Shown: one piece after another, positions 25,219-33,854 of the stretch
How the letters are laid out: the number at the start of each line of letters is the position of its first letter
How positions within the stretch are numbered: the stretch's first letter is position 1
Assembly (NCBI GenBank): GCA_020848545.1
Contig: JADLHZ010000020.1
Coordinates: 46,032-110,031, forward strand
Direction: 5' to 3'
Length of the DNA: 64,000 nt
DNA from: Deltaproteobacteria bacterium
GTDB lineage: Bacteria; Myxococcota; JADLHZ01
The notes under the pieces: model-generated
What the model was told of the DNA's origin: nothing
Databases searched by the model: none
What the model saw: only the letters and a program-made list of their open reading frames with translations
Program-made: the position numbers and the translations under genes

Positions 25219-26015
25219 AGGCCGCGCAGTCCACGAGCGCGGAGGCGTTCATCGCCGCGCCCATCGGCCGCTCCTACGCCGGCAAGAACTTCCTCGTCTC
25301 GTGCCCGTCGCGGCGCCTCTGCGTCTTTGCGTTTTGGGGACGCATCGAGCAAGGCGACGTCGAAGCCGTGCTGCCGTTGTACGACGCGATCGCCGCCGCG
25401 GTGGCGAAGGACTACGATCTCGTCACCGACGTGAGCCGCATCGAGCTCATCGAGCGCGGCGCCTTCGACACCATCGCGCGCTACGTGATGAAGCGCATGC
25501 CGGAGCGCGGGCGGGAGATCCGCCGGCACGCGTTGATTCGTCCGGCGGGGCTCGTCGGCGCGCTGAGCGCGGGCTTCTTCGCGCTGTTCACGCCGCCCTT
25601 CGCGTGGAAGGACTTTCTCGGCCTGGACGCCGCGTTCCACTGGCTCGGTGGTGGCAAGGCCGCTGAGGTGGAACGCTTGATCTCTTCTTTGTACGCCTCG
25701 ACCCCAGAATTGCGCCGCTTGCGCGAGTACATCTCACTGCACCTGCAGGCGGCGAGCGTGGCCGGTGCGGTGCGGGCGCTGGCGATGTCAGAGCGCTCGC
25801 TGCAGCGCCACTTGGAGCAACAGGGGACGAGCTTTCGCCAAGAGCTGACACGCGCGCGCGTGCAGGCGGCGCAGACCTTCCTCGCGGAGAGCGACGAGAA
25901 GCTCGACAGCATCGCTCGCCGCGTCGGCTGTGCGTCAGGCTCGAACCTCGGCGTCATCTTTCGCCGGCTCACCGGAGAAACACCGAGCCGCTATCGAGAG
26001 CGCATGCGCGGCTGA
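25215..26015 (+). CDS. AraC-family transcriptional regulator
   Basis: About 266 residues. The C-terminal 100 residues form a double HTH of AraC type: VRALAMSERSLQRHLEQQG and ARRVGCASGSNLGVIFRRLTGETPSRY. The N-terminal 160 residues are not an obvious cupin. There is no ATG, GTG or TTG at the front of the domain; CTG at 25215 lies 8 bases after GAGGAG and overlaps the Kelch TGA as CTGA, so I use it as the start. It probably controls neighbouring genes, perhaps the Rieske oxygenase 75 bases downstream. Confidence 0.8.
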   Translation: MKAAQSTSAEAFIAAPIGRSYAGKNFLVSCPSRRLCVFAFWGRIEQGDVEAVLPLYDAIAAAVAKDYDLVTDVSRIELIERGAFDTIARYVMKRMPERGREIRRHALIRPAGLVGALSAGFFALFTPPFAWKDFLGLDAAFHWLGGGKAAEVERLISSLYASTPELRRLREYISLHLQAASVAGAVRALAMSERSLQRHLEQQGTSFRQELTRARVQAAQTFLAESDEKLDSIARRVGCASGSNLGVIFRRLTGETPSRYRERMRG

Positions 26016-26090
26016 GACTGGCGGCCGTGCGAGAACGAATGGCGGCGTCGCAACGCGCTCCACTGCTACGGGGGGCGGCGAGGTGATCCG

Positions 26091-27068
26091 ATGCAAGTCG
26101 CGGTGGTCAAAGAGAACATCGTCTCGAAGAGTGAGCGCTTTCCGTTTTCGTCGTTTCCGAACGGCTGGTTCGCGCTCGCGTGGTCGAGCGAGCTCGCGCC
26201 CGAAGGGGTGAAGCGGGTCAAGGCGTTCGGTCGTGAGCTCGTGCTCTTTCGCACGAAGGCCGGCGTGGCCACGGTGCTCGACGCGTTCTGCCCGCACCTC
26301 GGCACGCACTTGGGCTTCGGTTGCGTGAAGGACGAGACGATCCAGTGTCCCTTTCACGCCTGGCGCTTCGACGGCAGCGGCGCGTGCGTGGAGGTGCCGA
26401 ACGCGAAGAAGATTCCGCCGCGGGCGCAGGTGAAGCCGTGGTTGGTCAGCGAGAAGAACGGCGTCATCTTCGTGCACCACGACAACGAGGGCAAAGCGCC
26501 GGCCTACGAGCTGCCGCTCGCGCCCGAGCTGAACGGCCGCGGTGAAGGCCCGGGCGACTGGACGAAGCCCGTGCACTACGGCTGGACGATCAAGACGCAC
26601 GTGCAAGAGATCTGCGAGAACTTGGCCGACATCAGCCACTTCGGCCACCTGCACGGCCTCTCCGGCGCGCACGAGCTCGAGAGCGAGTTCACGCCCTCGT
26701 ACTTTCGCATGCACCTCGGCGCCGACGGCACGACCGTCGACATGTGGCTCTACGGCTTGAGCGCCGAGCTGAGCCGCGTCGTTTTGTTCAACGAGAGCTT
26801 CTTCGCCGCGAAGTTCATGACGCCGATCGACGCCGATCACGTGGAGCTGCGCATCGCCTCGAGCGCGAAGATCACCGGCGACGTGGGCGAAGCCGAGCAA
26901 CGCTCGAACCTGTTCAAGGACCTCACGAGCCAGGCGCTGCTGCAAGACGTGCCGCTCTGGGAGAACAAGCGTTACAGCGACACGCCGCTGCTCTCGAGCG
27001 TCGACGGACCGATCATCCCGTTCAGGAAGTGGGCGAAGCAGTTCTACCCCGCCGAGCAAAACGGTTAG
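26091..27068 (+). CDS. Rieske [2Fe-2S] non-heme iron oxygenase
   Basis: 325 residues. The Rieske cluster ligands are Cys67/His69 and Cys86/His89 (CPHLGTHLG, CPFHAW). The mononuclear iron site is seen as N177, D180, H183 and H188 in ENLADISHFGHLHG. The architecture and length are those of KshA-like and cholesterol-desaturase-like single-component oxygenases rather than classic ring dioxygenases. It needs a separate reductase, not present here. It likely oxidises a steroid-like or other hydrophobic substrate; this is inferred from family resemblance only. Confidence 0.9.
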   Translation: MQVAVVKENIVSKSERFPFSSFPNGWFALAWSSELAPEGVKRVKAFGRELVLFRTKAGVATVLDAFCPHLGTHLGFGCVKDETIQCPFHAWRFDGSGACVEVPNAKKIPPRAQVKPWLVSEKNGVIFVHHDNEGKAPAYELPLAPELNGRGEGPGDWTKPVHYGWTIKTHVQEICENLADISHFGHLHGLSGAHELESEFTPSYFRMHLGADGTTVDMWLYGLSAELSRVVLFNESFFAAKFMTPIDADHVELRIASSAKITGDVGEAEQRSNLFKDLTSQALLQDVPLWENKRYSDTPLLSSVDGPIIPFRKWAKQFYPAEQNG

Positions 27069-27106
27069 CGGCCTTTCATACGTGGCCGTGGCCGAAGTTC
27101 TGTGCC

Positions 27107-27289
27107 ATGGGCCCGACGATGGTGCTCTATCGCCAGTGCTGCCGCGCCGTGCTCGTGGTTCACGCCGGGCTCCTCGCCGAGCGCGCCGTTGCCCGCTACG
27201 CGCTCGACGAGCTCGCGAGCCTCACCTGCTCGTTCTTCGTCTTTGGACAGAAGGAGTGGCTGAGCGACGACGCGCAGGCGTTGCTCTGA
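27107..27289 (+). CDS. Small 60-residue hypothetical protein
   Basis: A 60-codon frame from ATG 27107 with the strong G/C third-position bias of genes in this genome. It has three Cys, including a CC pair (YRQCCRAVL), and ends DDAQALL. No family is recognised. It follows the Rieske gene by about 40 bases on the same strand and is followed after 3 bases by another short frame, so it may be a small downstream partner of the oxygenase, a short orphan, or a relic. Confidence 0.4.
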   Translation: MGPTMVLYRQCCRAVLVVHAGLLAERAVARYALDELASLTCSFFVFGQKEWLSDDAQALL

Positions 27290-27292
27290 GCG

Positions 27293-27406
27293 ATGACGCG
27301 GGCGCCGCGCGCGCTGCACATGCCGGCGGCGAAATCTACCGTCGAAGCGCCCGTGCGCTACATGGGCCCGAGCAACCACGGAATCGTGCACTCGCCCGGT
27401 CGTTGA
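27293..27406 (+). CDS. Very short hypothetical ORF (37 residues)
   Basis: ATG at 27293, three bases after the preceding stop, encoding 37 residues rich in Pro, Ala, Arg and His and ending IVHSPGR. Third positions are again mostly G or C. It ends 38 bases before the stop of the convergent permease gene. Support is codon bias and tight spacing only. Confidence 0.28.
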   Translation: MTRAPRALHMPAAKSTVEAPVRYMGPSNHGIVHSPGR

Positions 27407-27444
27407 TGGACGCCGCACAAGGACCTGAGCGGGACAAAGGTCGC

Positions 27445-29214
27445 TCAGCCGAAGCGCATCGCGTCGACCGGGTACGTCCGCGCTGCGCGCAGCGCCGGGT
27501 ACAGTGTGGCCAAGTGCGCGACTTCGAGCGCGCCGAGCACGATCAGCACGATCTCGAGCGGGTTCACCATCACCCGCAGCGTGTCGACGAGGTAGACGTC
27601 GGCCGCGATGTGAATGCGCAGCCGCGAGAGGATGAAGCAGAAGACCAGGCCGAGGACGACGCCGGCGGCGACGCCGATCGCGCCGATCAAGTGCCCTTCG
27701 ATGACGAAGATCTTCATGATCACGCCGTCACGCGCGCCGAGCGCCTTCAGCACCGCGACCTCGCGGGTCTTCTCGACGACGAGCATGAACAGCGTGCTCG
27801 CGATGTTGAAGGCCGCCACGATGACGATGAACACGAGCATCAACACCATCAGGAACTTCTGCATCTTCAAGGCGCTGAAAATGCCGCTGTTCATCTGGCG
27901 AAAATCGATGGTGCGGTACGGCCAACCGCCGAGCTTCAACTGCACCTTCTGCGAGATCTCGCCGACGAGCTCCGGGTCCGCGATCTTCGTCTCGAGGCCG
28001 GTGACGCTCTTCTCGGAGCCGATGAACGCCTGCGCCGCTTCGATCCCGAGATAGATGAGCTTCTGATCGAACTCGTTCATGCCGCTCGCGAACTCGCCGG
28101 CGAGCTTGAAGCGCATCGACTTCGGCGGCGCGCCGCGCTTGGCCTCGGCCGGCACCGGGCTGATCAACGAGATCTCGCTGCCGATCTTCAGGCCGAGCTT
28201 CTTCATCAGCTCGCGGCCGACGACGATCTTCGGCAGCTCGCCGGGCTTCGGCGGGCGCAGGACGGCGAGGTCGACTTCCTTCAGCTGCGCACGGATGCCG
28301 GTGACGGCGCCGGCGCGATCCGGATCGATGCCCTTGACGAGCACCGGATACATGCCGCGCGCGGTGGCCATGACCTCGGTGTCTTCGATCTTCACTTCGT
28401 CGACGTCGTCGACCTTCAACATGCCGCCGGTGAAGACGAAGGGCGTGGTCGCGACGACGCCGGGGATCTGCTTCAGCTTCTCGGCGACTTCATCGTAGTC
28501 GTCGAAGTCACGGCCCATCCTCTGCACGATGATGTGCGCGTTGGTGCCGAGGATCTTGTCCTTCACCTCGGCTTGGTAACCGCTCATGGCGCTGATGACG
28601 GCGATCAGCGCCGCAACGCCAAAGCACACGCCGAGCGCCGCGATCGCCGCTGTGAGCGAGACCTTGGCGTCTCTGCGCTTGGCCGCGAGGTAGCGGCCGC
28701 CGACGAACGCTTCGAAGCCGAACCACGGTTCGTAGCGCCGTCGTGATCGAAACATGAACGCCAGCGAGGCGATCGTCAGCGCTTGCAGGAAGCCGAACCC
28801 CGCGAGCGCGAGGACGGCCAGGAACCACGAGGGGCCGATGTACGCAGAGCCCGGCGAGCTCATCATGATGCGCGTGATGTCGAGCTCGCGCGAGAGGTCC
28901 GGCTGGCGGAGCGGGTTCAAGGTCACGCCGAACTGGCCGAAGCCCAAGGCGGCGACGGCCACGATGAGCGTGGCGAGGAGCAGCTCGCGAAAAGCCAGGC
29001 CGCCGGCATAGCGGGATGCGAGGACGCCGGCCGGCGCGAAGCCGACGAGCGCAAACGCATAGAGCACGGCCTCGCTCGTCTCGGTCGGCGTCTGCGCCCC
29101 GCCGAAGACGAAGAGCGTGCCGGCGAGCCAGAAGCCCCCAATCGCCAGCACCGCCGCCGCGAGCGCCGCGCCCGAAAATGGCGGCTTCGCGTGCGTCCTG
29201 GTCCTGGTGCTCAT
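27445..29214 (-). CDS. ABC transporter permease, LolC/E-MacB type, with extra N-terminal membrane domain
   Basis: 589 residues from ATG 29214. The second half is a complete LolC/LolE-like permease: a first helix (SLTAAIAALGVCFGVAALIAVI), a large periplasmic domain with a GMNEFDQKLIYLG stretch, and three FtsX-type helices (MVLMLVFIVIVAAFNIASTL, TREVAVLKALGARDG). It is preceded by about 190 residues with four or five hydrophobic helices not found in plain LolC. It probably moves lipoproteins or another envelope substrate. No ATPase (LolD) gene is adjacent. Confidence 0.82.
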   Translation of the reverse strand: MSTRTRTHAKPPFSGAALAAAVLAIGGFWLAGTLFVFGGAQTPTETSEAVLYAFALVGFAPAGVLASRYAGGLAFRELLLATLIVAVAALGFGQFGVTLNPLRQPDLSRELDITRIMMSSPGSAYIGPSWFLAVLALAGFGFLQALTIASLAFMFRSRRRYEPWFGFEAFVGGRYLAAKRRDAKVSLTAAIAALGVCFGVAALIAVISAMSGYQAEVKDKILGTNAHIIVQRMGRDFDDYDEVAEKLKQIPGVVATTPFVFTGGMLKVDDVDEVKIEDTEVMATARGMYPVLVKGIDPDRAGAVTGIRAQLKEVDLAVLRPPKPGELPKIVVGRELMKKLGLKIGSEISLISPVPAEAKRGAPPKSMRFKLAGEFASGMNEFDQKLIYLGIEAAQAFIGSEKSVTGLETKIADPELVGEISQKVQLKLGGWPYRTIDFRQMNSGIFSALKMQKFLMVLMLVFIVIVAAFNIASTLFMLVVEKTREVAVLKALGARDGVIMKIFVIEGHLIGAIGVAAGVVLGLVFCFILSRLRIHIAADVYLVDTLRVMVNPLEIVLIVLGALEVAHLATLYPALRAARTYPVDAMRFG

Positions 29215-29274
29215 GGGGCTCCCGCTATCCCGCCGCCCGCGCCGCCGCAAGCCACGTTCCCGGTCCGAATTTCC

Positions 29275-29317
29275 TCCCCGGTCCCTTTTCGTCGAAAGCT
29301 TCCCCGGTCCCTTTTCG
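29275..29317. repeat. 17-bp perfect direct repeat in a divergent intergenic region
   Basis: TCCCCGGTCCCTTTTCG occurs at 29275-29291 and again at 29301-29317 (period 26 bases), between the divergent permease and ATP-grasp genes. A shorter related CCCGGTCC lies just upstream (about 29260). Paired identical sites in a 155-base divergent region suggest binding sites for a regulator. Confidence 0.6.
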
Positions 29318-29369
29318 ATTTCGGGCACGCGCTTGTCGCTCCGGCGCTTTCTCGGTACACGGCGGTGGC

Positions 29370-30296
29370 ATGCGGCTCCTCGTGCTCGCGCAGGCGCGTC
29401 ATTCGTATACGACCCGGCGGCTCGTCGAGGCGGCCAAGCGCGCGCGGCACAAGATCGACGTGCACTCGCCGCTGCACTTTCGGCTCGGCTTTGGCGACGT
29501 GAACTTCGTCGGAAAATCGAAGGGCGGGCCGGTCGACGTGGTCATCCCGCGCTATGGTGCGTCGCAGCAAACCTACGGTGGCGCCGTGCTCAGCCAGTTC
29601 GAGGCGACCGGGGTACAAGCGTTCAACCCGTCGGGCTCCATCGCGCTCGTCAGGAACCGCATCCACGCGACGCAGACCTTCGTCCTCGCCGGGCTGCCGC
29701 TGCCGAAGGCCGCGCTGATCCGCCGCGCCGAAGACGTCGACGCAGCGATCGCGGCGGTTGGCGGCTTGCCGGTGATGCTCCGCCGCGTCTCCGGCCAGCC
29801 GACCTTCGGCGCGCTCTTCTGCGAAACACGCGAAGGTTGCCTCGCTGTCCTCGAGGCGCTCTGGGGTCTCGGCCACGAGGTGCTCGTCTCGCAGCATTTC
29901 CCAGAGCTCGGGCTCGTCACGGGCCAAGCGCTGCGCTGCCTCGTCGTTCGCGGCGAGGTCGCGGCCGTCATCCGCCGCAAGGTGCGCATGATCCGCACGC
30001 GCTTTCGCTTCGAGCGCCGCGGCAAGGCCACGGAAGTCACGCCGCCGCGCGCCCTCGCCGACATTCTCCGTCGCGTCCACGAAGTCAGCGGCTTGAACCT
30101 CGCCGGGGTCGACGTGCTCGAGACGGAGGACGGCTATCGCGTGCTCGAGGTCAACGCGGTTCCCGGCATCGAGCAGCTCGAAATGACGACCGGTCGCGAT
30201 CTCGCGCGCGTCGTCATCGATGCTGCTACTCTAGAGAGTGCGCCGAAGGTCAAAACTGCGGTTCGGCCCGCGAAGAAGAAGAGGAAATCCGCATGA
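29370..30296 (+). CDS. RimK-like ATP-grasp ligase
   Basis: 308 residues with the RimK layout: an N-terminal domain (MRLLVLAQ...YTTRRLVEAAKRARH), the VVIPRYGASQQTYGGAVLSQ segment, a central ATP-grasp domain, and a metal-binding end GVDVLETEDGYRVLEVNAVPG. Family members add glutamate or other amino acids to protein or small-molecule carboxylates. The C-terminus has a Lys-rich tail (AKKKRKSA), unusual for RimK. Its TGA overlaps the ATG of the exported protein (ATGA). Confidence 0.85.
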   Translation: MRLLVLAQARHSYTTRRLVEAAKRARHKIDVHSPLHFRLGFGDVNFVGKSKGGPVDVVIPRYGASQQTYGGAVLSQFEATGVQAFNPSGSIALVRNRIHATQTFVLAGLPLPKAALIRRAEDVDAAIAAVGGLPVMLRRVSGQPTFGALFCETREGCLAVLEALWGLGHEVLVSQHFPELGLVTGQALRCLVVRGEVAAVIRRKVRMIRTRFRFERRGKATEVTPPRALADILRRVHEVSGLNLAGVDVLETEDGYRVLEVNAVPGIEQLEMTTGRDLARVVIDAATLESAPKVKTAVRPAKKKRKSA

Positions 30297-30694
30297 ACAC
30301 GCTGCTGCTGCTCGCTCTGATCACCGCCGGCGACGGCCTCGCCACCGACAAGGACTACAAGCTCGTCAGCGACGGCACGAGCGCCAAGGTGAAGGCCGGC
30401 GCGCAGGGGACGCTCGTCCTCTCGGTCCTCGCGCTCAACGGCTTCAAGGTCTCGCAGGAGACGCCGTTCACGGTGAAGCTCGCGCCGACCGCCGGGCTGA
30501 AGCTCGCCGCCGAACAATTTGCGCGCAAAGATCTCGTCGATCCGAAGGCGAAGGATCCGCAGGTGAAGACGACGTTCACGGCGTCGGCGAAGGGCGCGCA
30601 GACCGTCAAAGCCGACGTCGTCTTCTTCTTGTGCACCGACAAACTCTGTCAGCGCATGACGGCGAAGACGGACGTTGCCATCACCGTCGAATAG
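30293..30694 (+). CDS. Small exported protein with a Cys pair
   Basis: 133 residues with a short signal peptide (LLLLALITAGDGLA). The mature part is beta-rich, reminiscent of the N-terminal DsbD-like/immunoglobulin-type fold, and ends with CTDKLCQRM, whose two Cys could form a disulfide. It is coupled to the ATP-grasp gene by an ATGA overlap. Function is unknown. Confidence 0.68.
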   Translation: MNTLLLLALITAGDGLATDKDYKLVSDGTSAKVKAGAQGTLVLSVLALNGFKVSQETPFTVKLAPTAGLKLAAEQFARKDLVDPKAKDPQVKTTFTASAKGAQTVKADVVFFLCTDKLCQRMTAKTDVAITVE

Positions 30695-30741
30695 CAAACT
30701 CGTGCTCACTGAACGCGGCTCCTCGAGATCGGACGTTCTCG

Positions 30742-31662
30742 CTACATCTGCGGCTGCGGCGCCTGTAACGTCCCCTGCAGCTTCACCGTGCCGAAGCCCT
30801 CGGCGTTCTTCCGTCCCGCCGACAAGATCGCGAGCTTCGGGTTCTTCTGCACGAACGACTCGTTCACCTTGTATTCGATCGTCAGGTTGAGTTGCGAGAG
30901 CATGAGCTGCTTCTTCAACGCGATGTCGCCCGTGATGCGCAGCTCGAGGTCGGCGCCCTTCTGCTGAAACTGCTTGATCTGCAGCGTGCCTTCTTTGATC
31001 TCGAAGCCGATGTTGATCGCGCCGAGGTCTACCGCCGGTAGGCTCAAGTCGCCCGGCATCATCGGGTGCACGTTCTTCAGCGTGATCTCGGCGACCCCGG
31101 TGCGCTTGAGCTCGATGGTGCCCTTGCCGTTGCTCTTCTTCGGATCGTTGTTGTCGAGCGAGACGTCGACCTTGCCGTTGCCGATGCCCATCGTGCGGGT
31201 ACCGATCAGCTTGTAGACCGCGGCCGGCAGCTTGCCGAGGTCGAGCTCCTGCATGTCGAGCACGATGCCGTTGCTCTCGGCGCCGGTCTTGGCCACGCCG
31301 CTCACGTTGCTGTCGCCGAGCGTGACGTCGTACGAGACTTCGTAGCTCTTCTTCAGCAGCGGCAAGATGTTCAAACGCGCCTTCACGTGATCGACGCGAA
31401 CCGTCGTCGGCGTCTCGCCGGGCTGGGCTGCGCTCGGTTGGATCGTCACCGCGAGATCGTCGACCTCGAGGCCGCTCAGCCGATAGGGTGTCGCGCGATC
31501 GAAGGCGACCGAGAGGTTCGGCGCCTGCGCTTGGATCGCCTTGTTGATGCGGCCCTGCACGGCTTCGAGCGGGAAGGTGGAGTAGACGAAGAGCAGCGTC
31601 GCGAAGAAAAAGAACGCGCCGTAGCCCACGTACTTCCAGATCTTCTTTGCGCGCTCGGTCAT
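30742..31662 (-). CDS. gspN: Type II secretion system protein GspN
   Basis: 306 residues: one N-terminal membrane anchor (GYGAFFFFATLLFVYSTFP) followed by an AsmA-like beta-rich periplasmic domain, the deltaproteobacterial GspN form. It is the last gene of the gsp operon, starting 10 bases after gspM ends. Its exact role in type II secretion is unsettled and many systems lack it. Confidence 0.85.
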   Translation of the reverse strand: MTERAKKIWKYVGYGAFFFFATLLFVYSTFPLEAVQGRINKAIQAQAPNLSVAFDRATPYRLSGLEVDDLAVTIQPSAAQPGETPTTVRVDHVKARLNILPLLKKSYEVSYDVTLGDSNVSGVAKTGAESNGIVLDMQELDLGKLPAAVYKLIGTRTMGIGNGKVDVSLDNNDPKKSNGKGTIELKRTGVAEITLKNVHPMMPGDLSLPAVDLGAINIGFEIKEGTLQIKQFQQKGADLELRITGDIALKKQLMLSQLNLTIEYKVNESFVQKNPKLAILSAGRKNAEGFGTVKLQGTLQAPQPQM

Positions 31663-31672
31663 GACGCCACCT

Positions 31673-32245
31673 TCATGACGCCACCTTGTAGGTCGCGACC
31701 GTGATCTCGGCGTCGACGAGATCTTTTTCGTCGAAGCGGCTGGTCACCTTGAGCCGCAAAATGCGCACTGGCTTCACTTGTTCTTCCATCACCCGCAGCA
31801 GCGCGGTGAGCTTGTCGTAGCTCAATTTCATGACGCGAAAATCCACGGTCTGCACCTTGATGCCGCTCGCGCCGGGCTCGCTGTCCGAGTTCGGCTGCAA
31901 GCTGCCCATCTCGATCCCGAGCTTCTTCGTTTCGTCTTCGACGAGGGCGACGAGGCGGAGGTCGTTCTGCTGCAGCTTCATCTTGAACGCCGACGTTTGA
32001 TCCTGCGCGCGGCGGTAGACGTCGCGCATCGAGAGGATGTCGCGCAGCTGCTCGCTCTTCACCGCGATCTGCTTGCTCGTCCGATCGATCGCGCGGATCA
32101 TCGAGTACGACAGGCCGACGACGGTGAGCGTCGTGACGACGGTGGCGATGCCGAGCGCAACGGTCTTCTCGCGCTCGCTGAGCCGAGAGAACGCCTCGGT
32201 GATCTTGGCGATGAGCTCTTGGAACTGCTGCTTCAACTTCTCCAT
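31673..32245 (-). CDS. gspM: Type II secretion system protein GspM
   Basis: 190 residues with a short cytoplasmic segment, one membrane helix at about 29-50 (TVALGIATVVTTLTVVGLSY), a coiled-coil region and a ferredoxin-like periplasmic domain. Size, topology and position just after gspL identify GspM, which stabilises GspL in the inner-membrane platform. Confidence 0.85.
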   Translation of the reverse strand: MEKLKQQFQELIAKITEAFSRLSEREKTVALGIATVVTTLTVVGLSYSMIRAIDRTSKQIAVKSEQLRDILSMRDVYRRAQDQTSAFKMKLQQNDLRLVALVEDETKKLGIEMGSLQPNSDSEPGASGIKVQTVDFRVMKLSYDKLTALLRVMEEQVKPVRILRLKVTSRFDEKDLVDAEITVATYKVAS

Positions 32246-32246
32246 G

Positions 32247-33842
32247 TCACGCGCCCCCGCACGAGAGGTCGATGGTGACGTTGAACTCGACGCGCGCGCC
32301 GTCGATCTTCTTCGACTTCGACAGCTTCACGTCGCGGAAGCACTCGTGGCCCTTCAGCGCGTCGACGATGTCTTGTGCCGCCGTCGTCGACGCCGCCTCG
32401 CCGCGCAGGAGCACCTTGTCCTGGCGAAAGTCGAGCTCGAGCATCTTGGCGTCGATGGTCGCCGGCACGCGCTGCGACACGATCGCGAAGTAGTCGAGCG
32501 CCGAGAAGCGCGGCATCGGTCCCTTGTCCGGGCTCGACGACTGCTTGATCGCGGCCATCGCCTGTTGAAAGTTGCCGATCTCGCGCCCCATCATCTGCTT
32601 CGTCACGACCTTCAAGGTGTTGTCGAGCTGGCGCTCGTCCGAGGACAGCACGATGTAGCGCGAGAGCCCGCTGACGATCGCGAGCAGCACGATCGCCAGC
32701 GCGATCCAGCCGAGCTTGCCGCTCTCGTTGCGCAGGTTCGTGAGATCACCGCGGAACGAGAACTCGCCGCGGCGAAAGTCTAGCTTCGGGTGGCGCAGCG
32801 GCGCGGTGCCGGTGGCGGCGAGGCCGTACGCCAGCGTGTAGCGATGCGCCTCCGGCACCCGCGTCAGCGCTTCTGGCAGCGGCAAGAGCTCGACCGGCAC
32901 GCCGAGCTCGAGCGCCAAGTACTGCGTGAGGCCGCCGAGCTGCGAGCCGCCGCCGGTCAAGTACACCTTGCCGCCTTGGAGCGCTTCTCGGTGCAGATGC
33001 ATCGTTTGCTTCACCGCGATGACGAAGGGGCGGAGCGCAGCGACGAGCGCGCTCGACAGCTTGGCTTCGACCTCGCTCGGCGCACCCTCGTGCGGCAGCA
33101 AGACGCGGCCAGCCTCCTTCTTGCGCTGCGCTTCTTCCTCGCTGAGCCCGAGCGTGCGGGCGATCGCTTGATCGAGCTTCTGGCCACCTTCGCGCACCGT
33201 GCGCGCGAAGAGCGGCCTCCCGCGCGCCATGTGCATCACGTGTGCCTTCGTGTGGCCGATGTCGATGATCGTGCCGGTCTGCGCGTCCGCCGGCCCAATC
33301 GCAGCGGCGAGCGAGAGCAGCGCGAGTGACTCGGCGAACACCGCGCGCGGCGCGCACCGCGAAGCGGCGAGCGCGTCGATCAGGGTGCGCAGGTCGGCGC
33401 GATCGACGGTGGCGACGAGCAGCTCGCACTTGTCGCGCGCGATGGTCAGCGGCGTGTAGCTGTAGGCGATCTCGTCGAGCGGCCGCGGCAGTTGATCCTC
33501 GAGCTCAGGCTCCAAGATCGCCTCGACCTTGCGCAGGTCGCCGATCGGAAACTTCATGACGCGCGTCGAGGTCTTCTGTCCGTCGAAGGCGATGTACGGG
33601 TCCGCGCTGGTGGCGCCGTCCTCGCGGATCGCGTTCGCCGCGGCCTTGGCGACGAACGCCGTGCCCGAGCGCGGCTTGCCATCGTCGCCGAGCCCGGCGC
33701 CGGCCATCATCGTCGTGTCGCCGCCCGTCGGCCAGGCGTGCAAGCGGACGCGCTTGAACTCGAGCGAGCGCAGGGACGCCTCGAGCACGGCTGTCTTGAT
33801 GCCGCTCGCCGACGCGTCGATGCCGATCACTTGGTGCGCCAT
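32247..33842 (-). CDS. gspL: Type II secretion system protein GspL (PilM-like)
   Basis: 531 residues, longer than the usual 400. The cytoplasmic part has an actin-like PilM fold (GIDASASGIKTAVLE, GTIIDIGHTKAHVM, KVYLTGGGSQLGGL), one membrane helix at about 375-395, and a periplasmic ferredoxin-like domain. GspL links the GspE ATPase to the pseudopilus platform. The full actin-like fold suggests an ancestral form close to PilM/PilN. Start ATG 33842; gspM begins 1 base after its stop. Confidence 0.88.
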   Translation of the reverse strand: MAHQVIGIDASASGIKTAVLEASLRSLEFKRVRLHAWPTGGDTTMMAGAGLGDDGKPRSGTAFVAKAAANAIREDGATSADPYIAFDGQKTSTRVMKFPIGDLRKVEAILEPELEDQLPRPLDEIAYSYTPLTIARDKCELLVATVDRADLRTLIDALAASRCAPRAVFAESLALLSLAAAIGPADAQTGTIIDIGHTKAHVMHMARGRPLFARTVREGGQKLDQAIARTLGLSEEEAQRKKEAGRVLLPHEGAPSEVEAKLSSALVAALRPFVIAVKQTMHLHREALQGGKVYLTGGGSQLGGLTQYLALELGVPVELLPLPEALTRVPEAHRYTLAYGLAATGTAPLRHPKLDFRRGEFSFRGDLTNLRNESGKLGWIALAIVLLAIVSGLSRYIVLSSDERQLDNTLKVVTKQMMGREIGNFQQAMAAIKQSSSPDKGPMPRFSALDYFAIVSQRVPATIDAKMLELDFRQDKVLLRGEAASTTAAQDIVDALKGHECFRDVKLSKSKKIDGARVEFNVTIDLSCGGA

Positions 33843-33854
33843 GAAACCTCTCTA

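Noticed and set aside
26091..27068. Naming the Rieske protein kshA
   Set aside because: Motifs show a KshA-like class, but no steroid genes or reductase are nearby, so the substrate cannot be assigned.
29370..30296. Glutathione synthetase or D-Ala-D-Ala ligase
   Set aside because: The ATP-grasp protein follows the RimK layout and lacks the ligase-specific N-terminal motifs of those enzymes.
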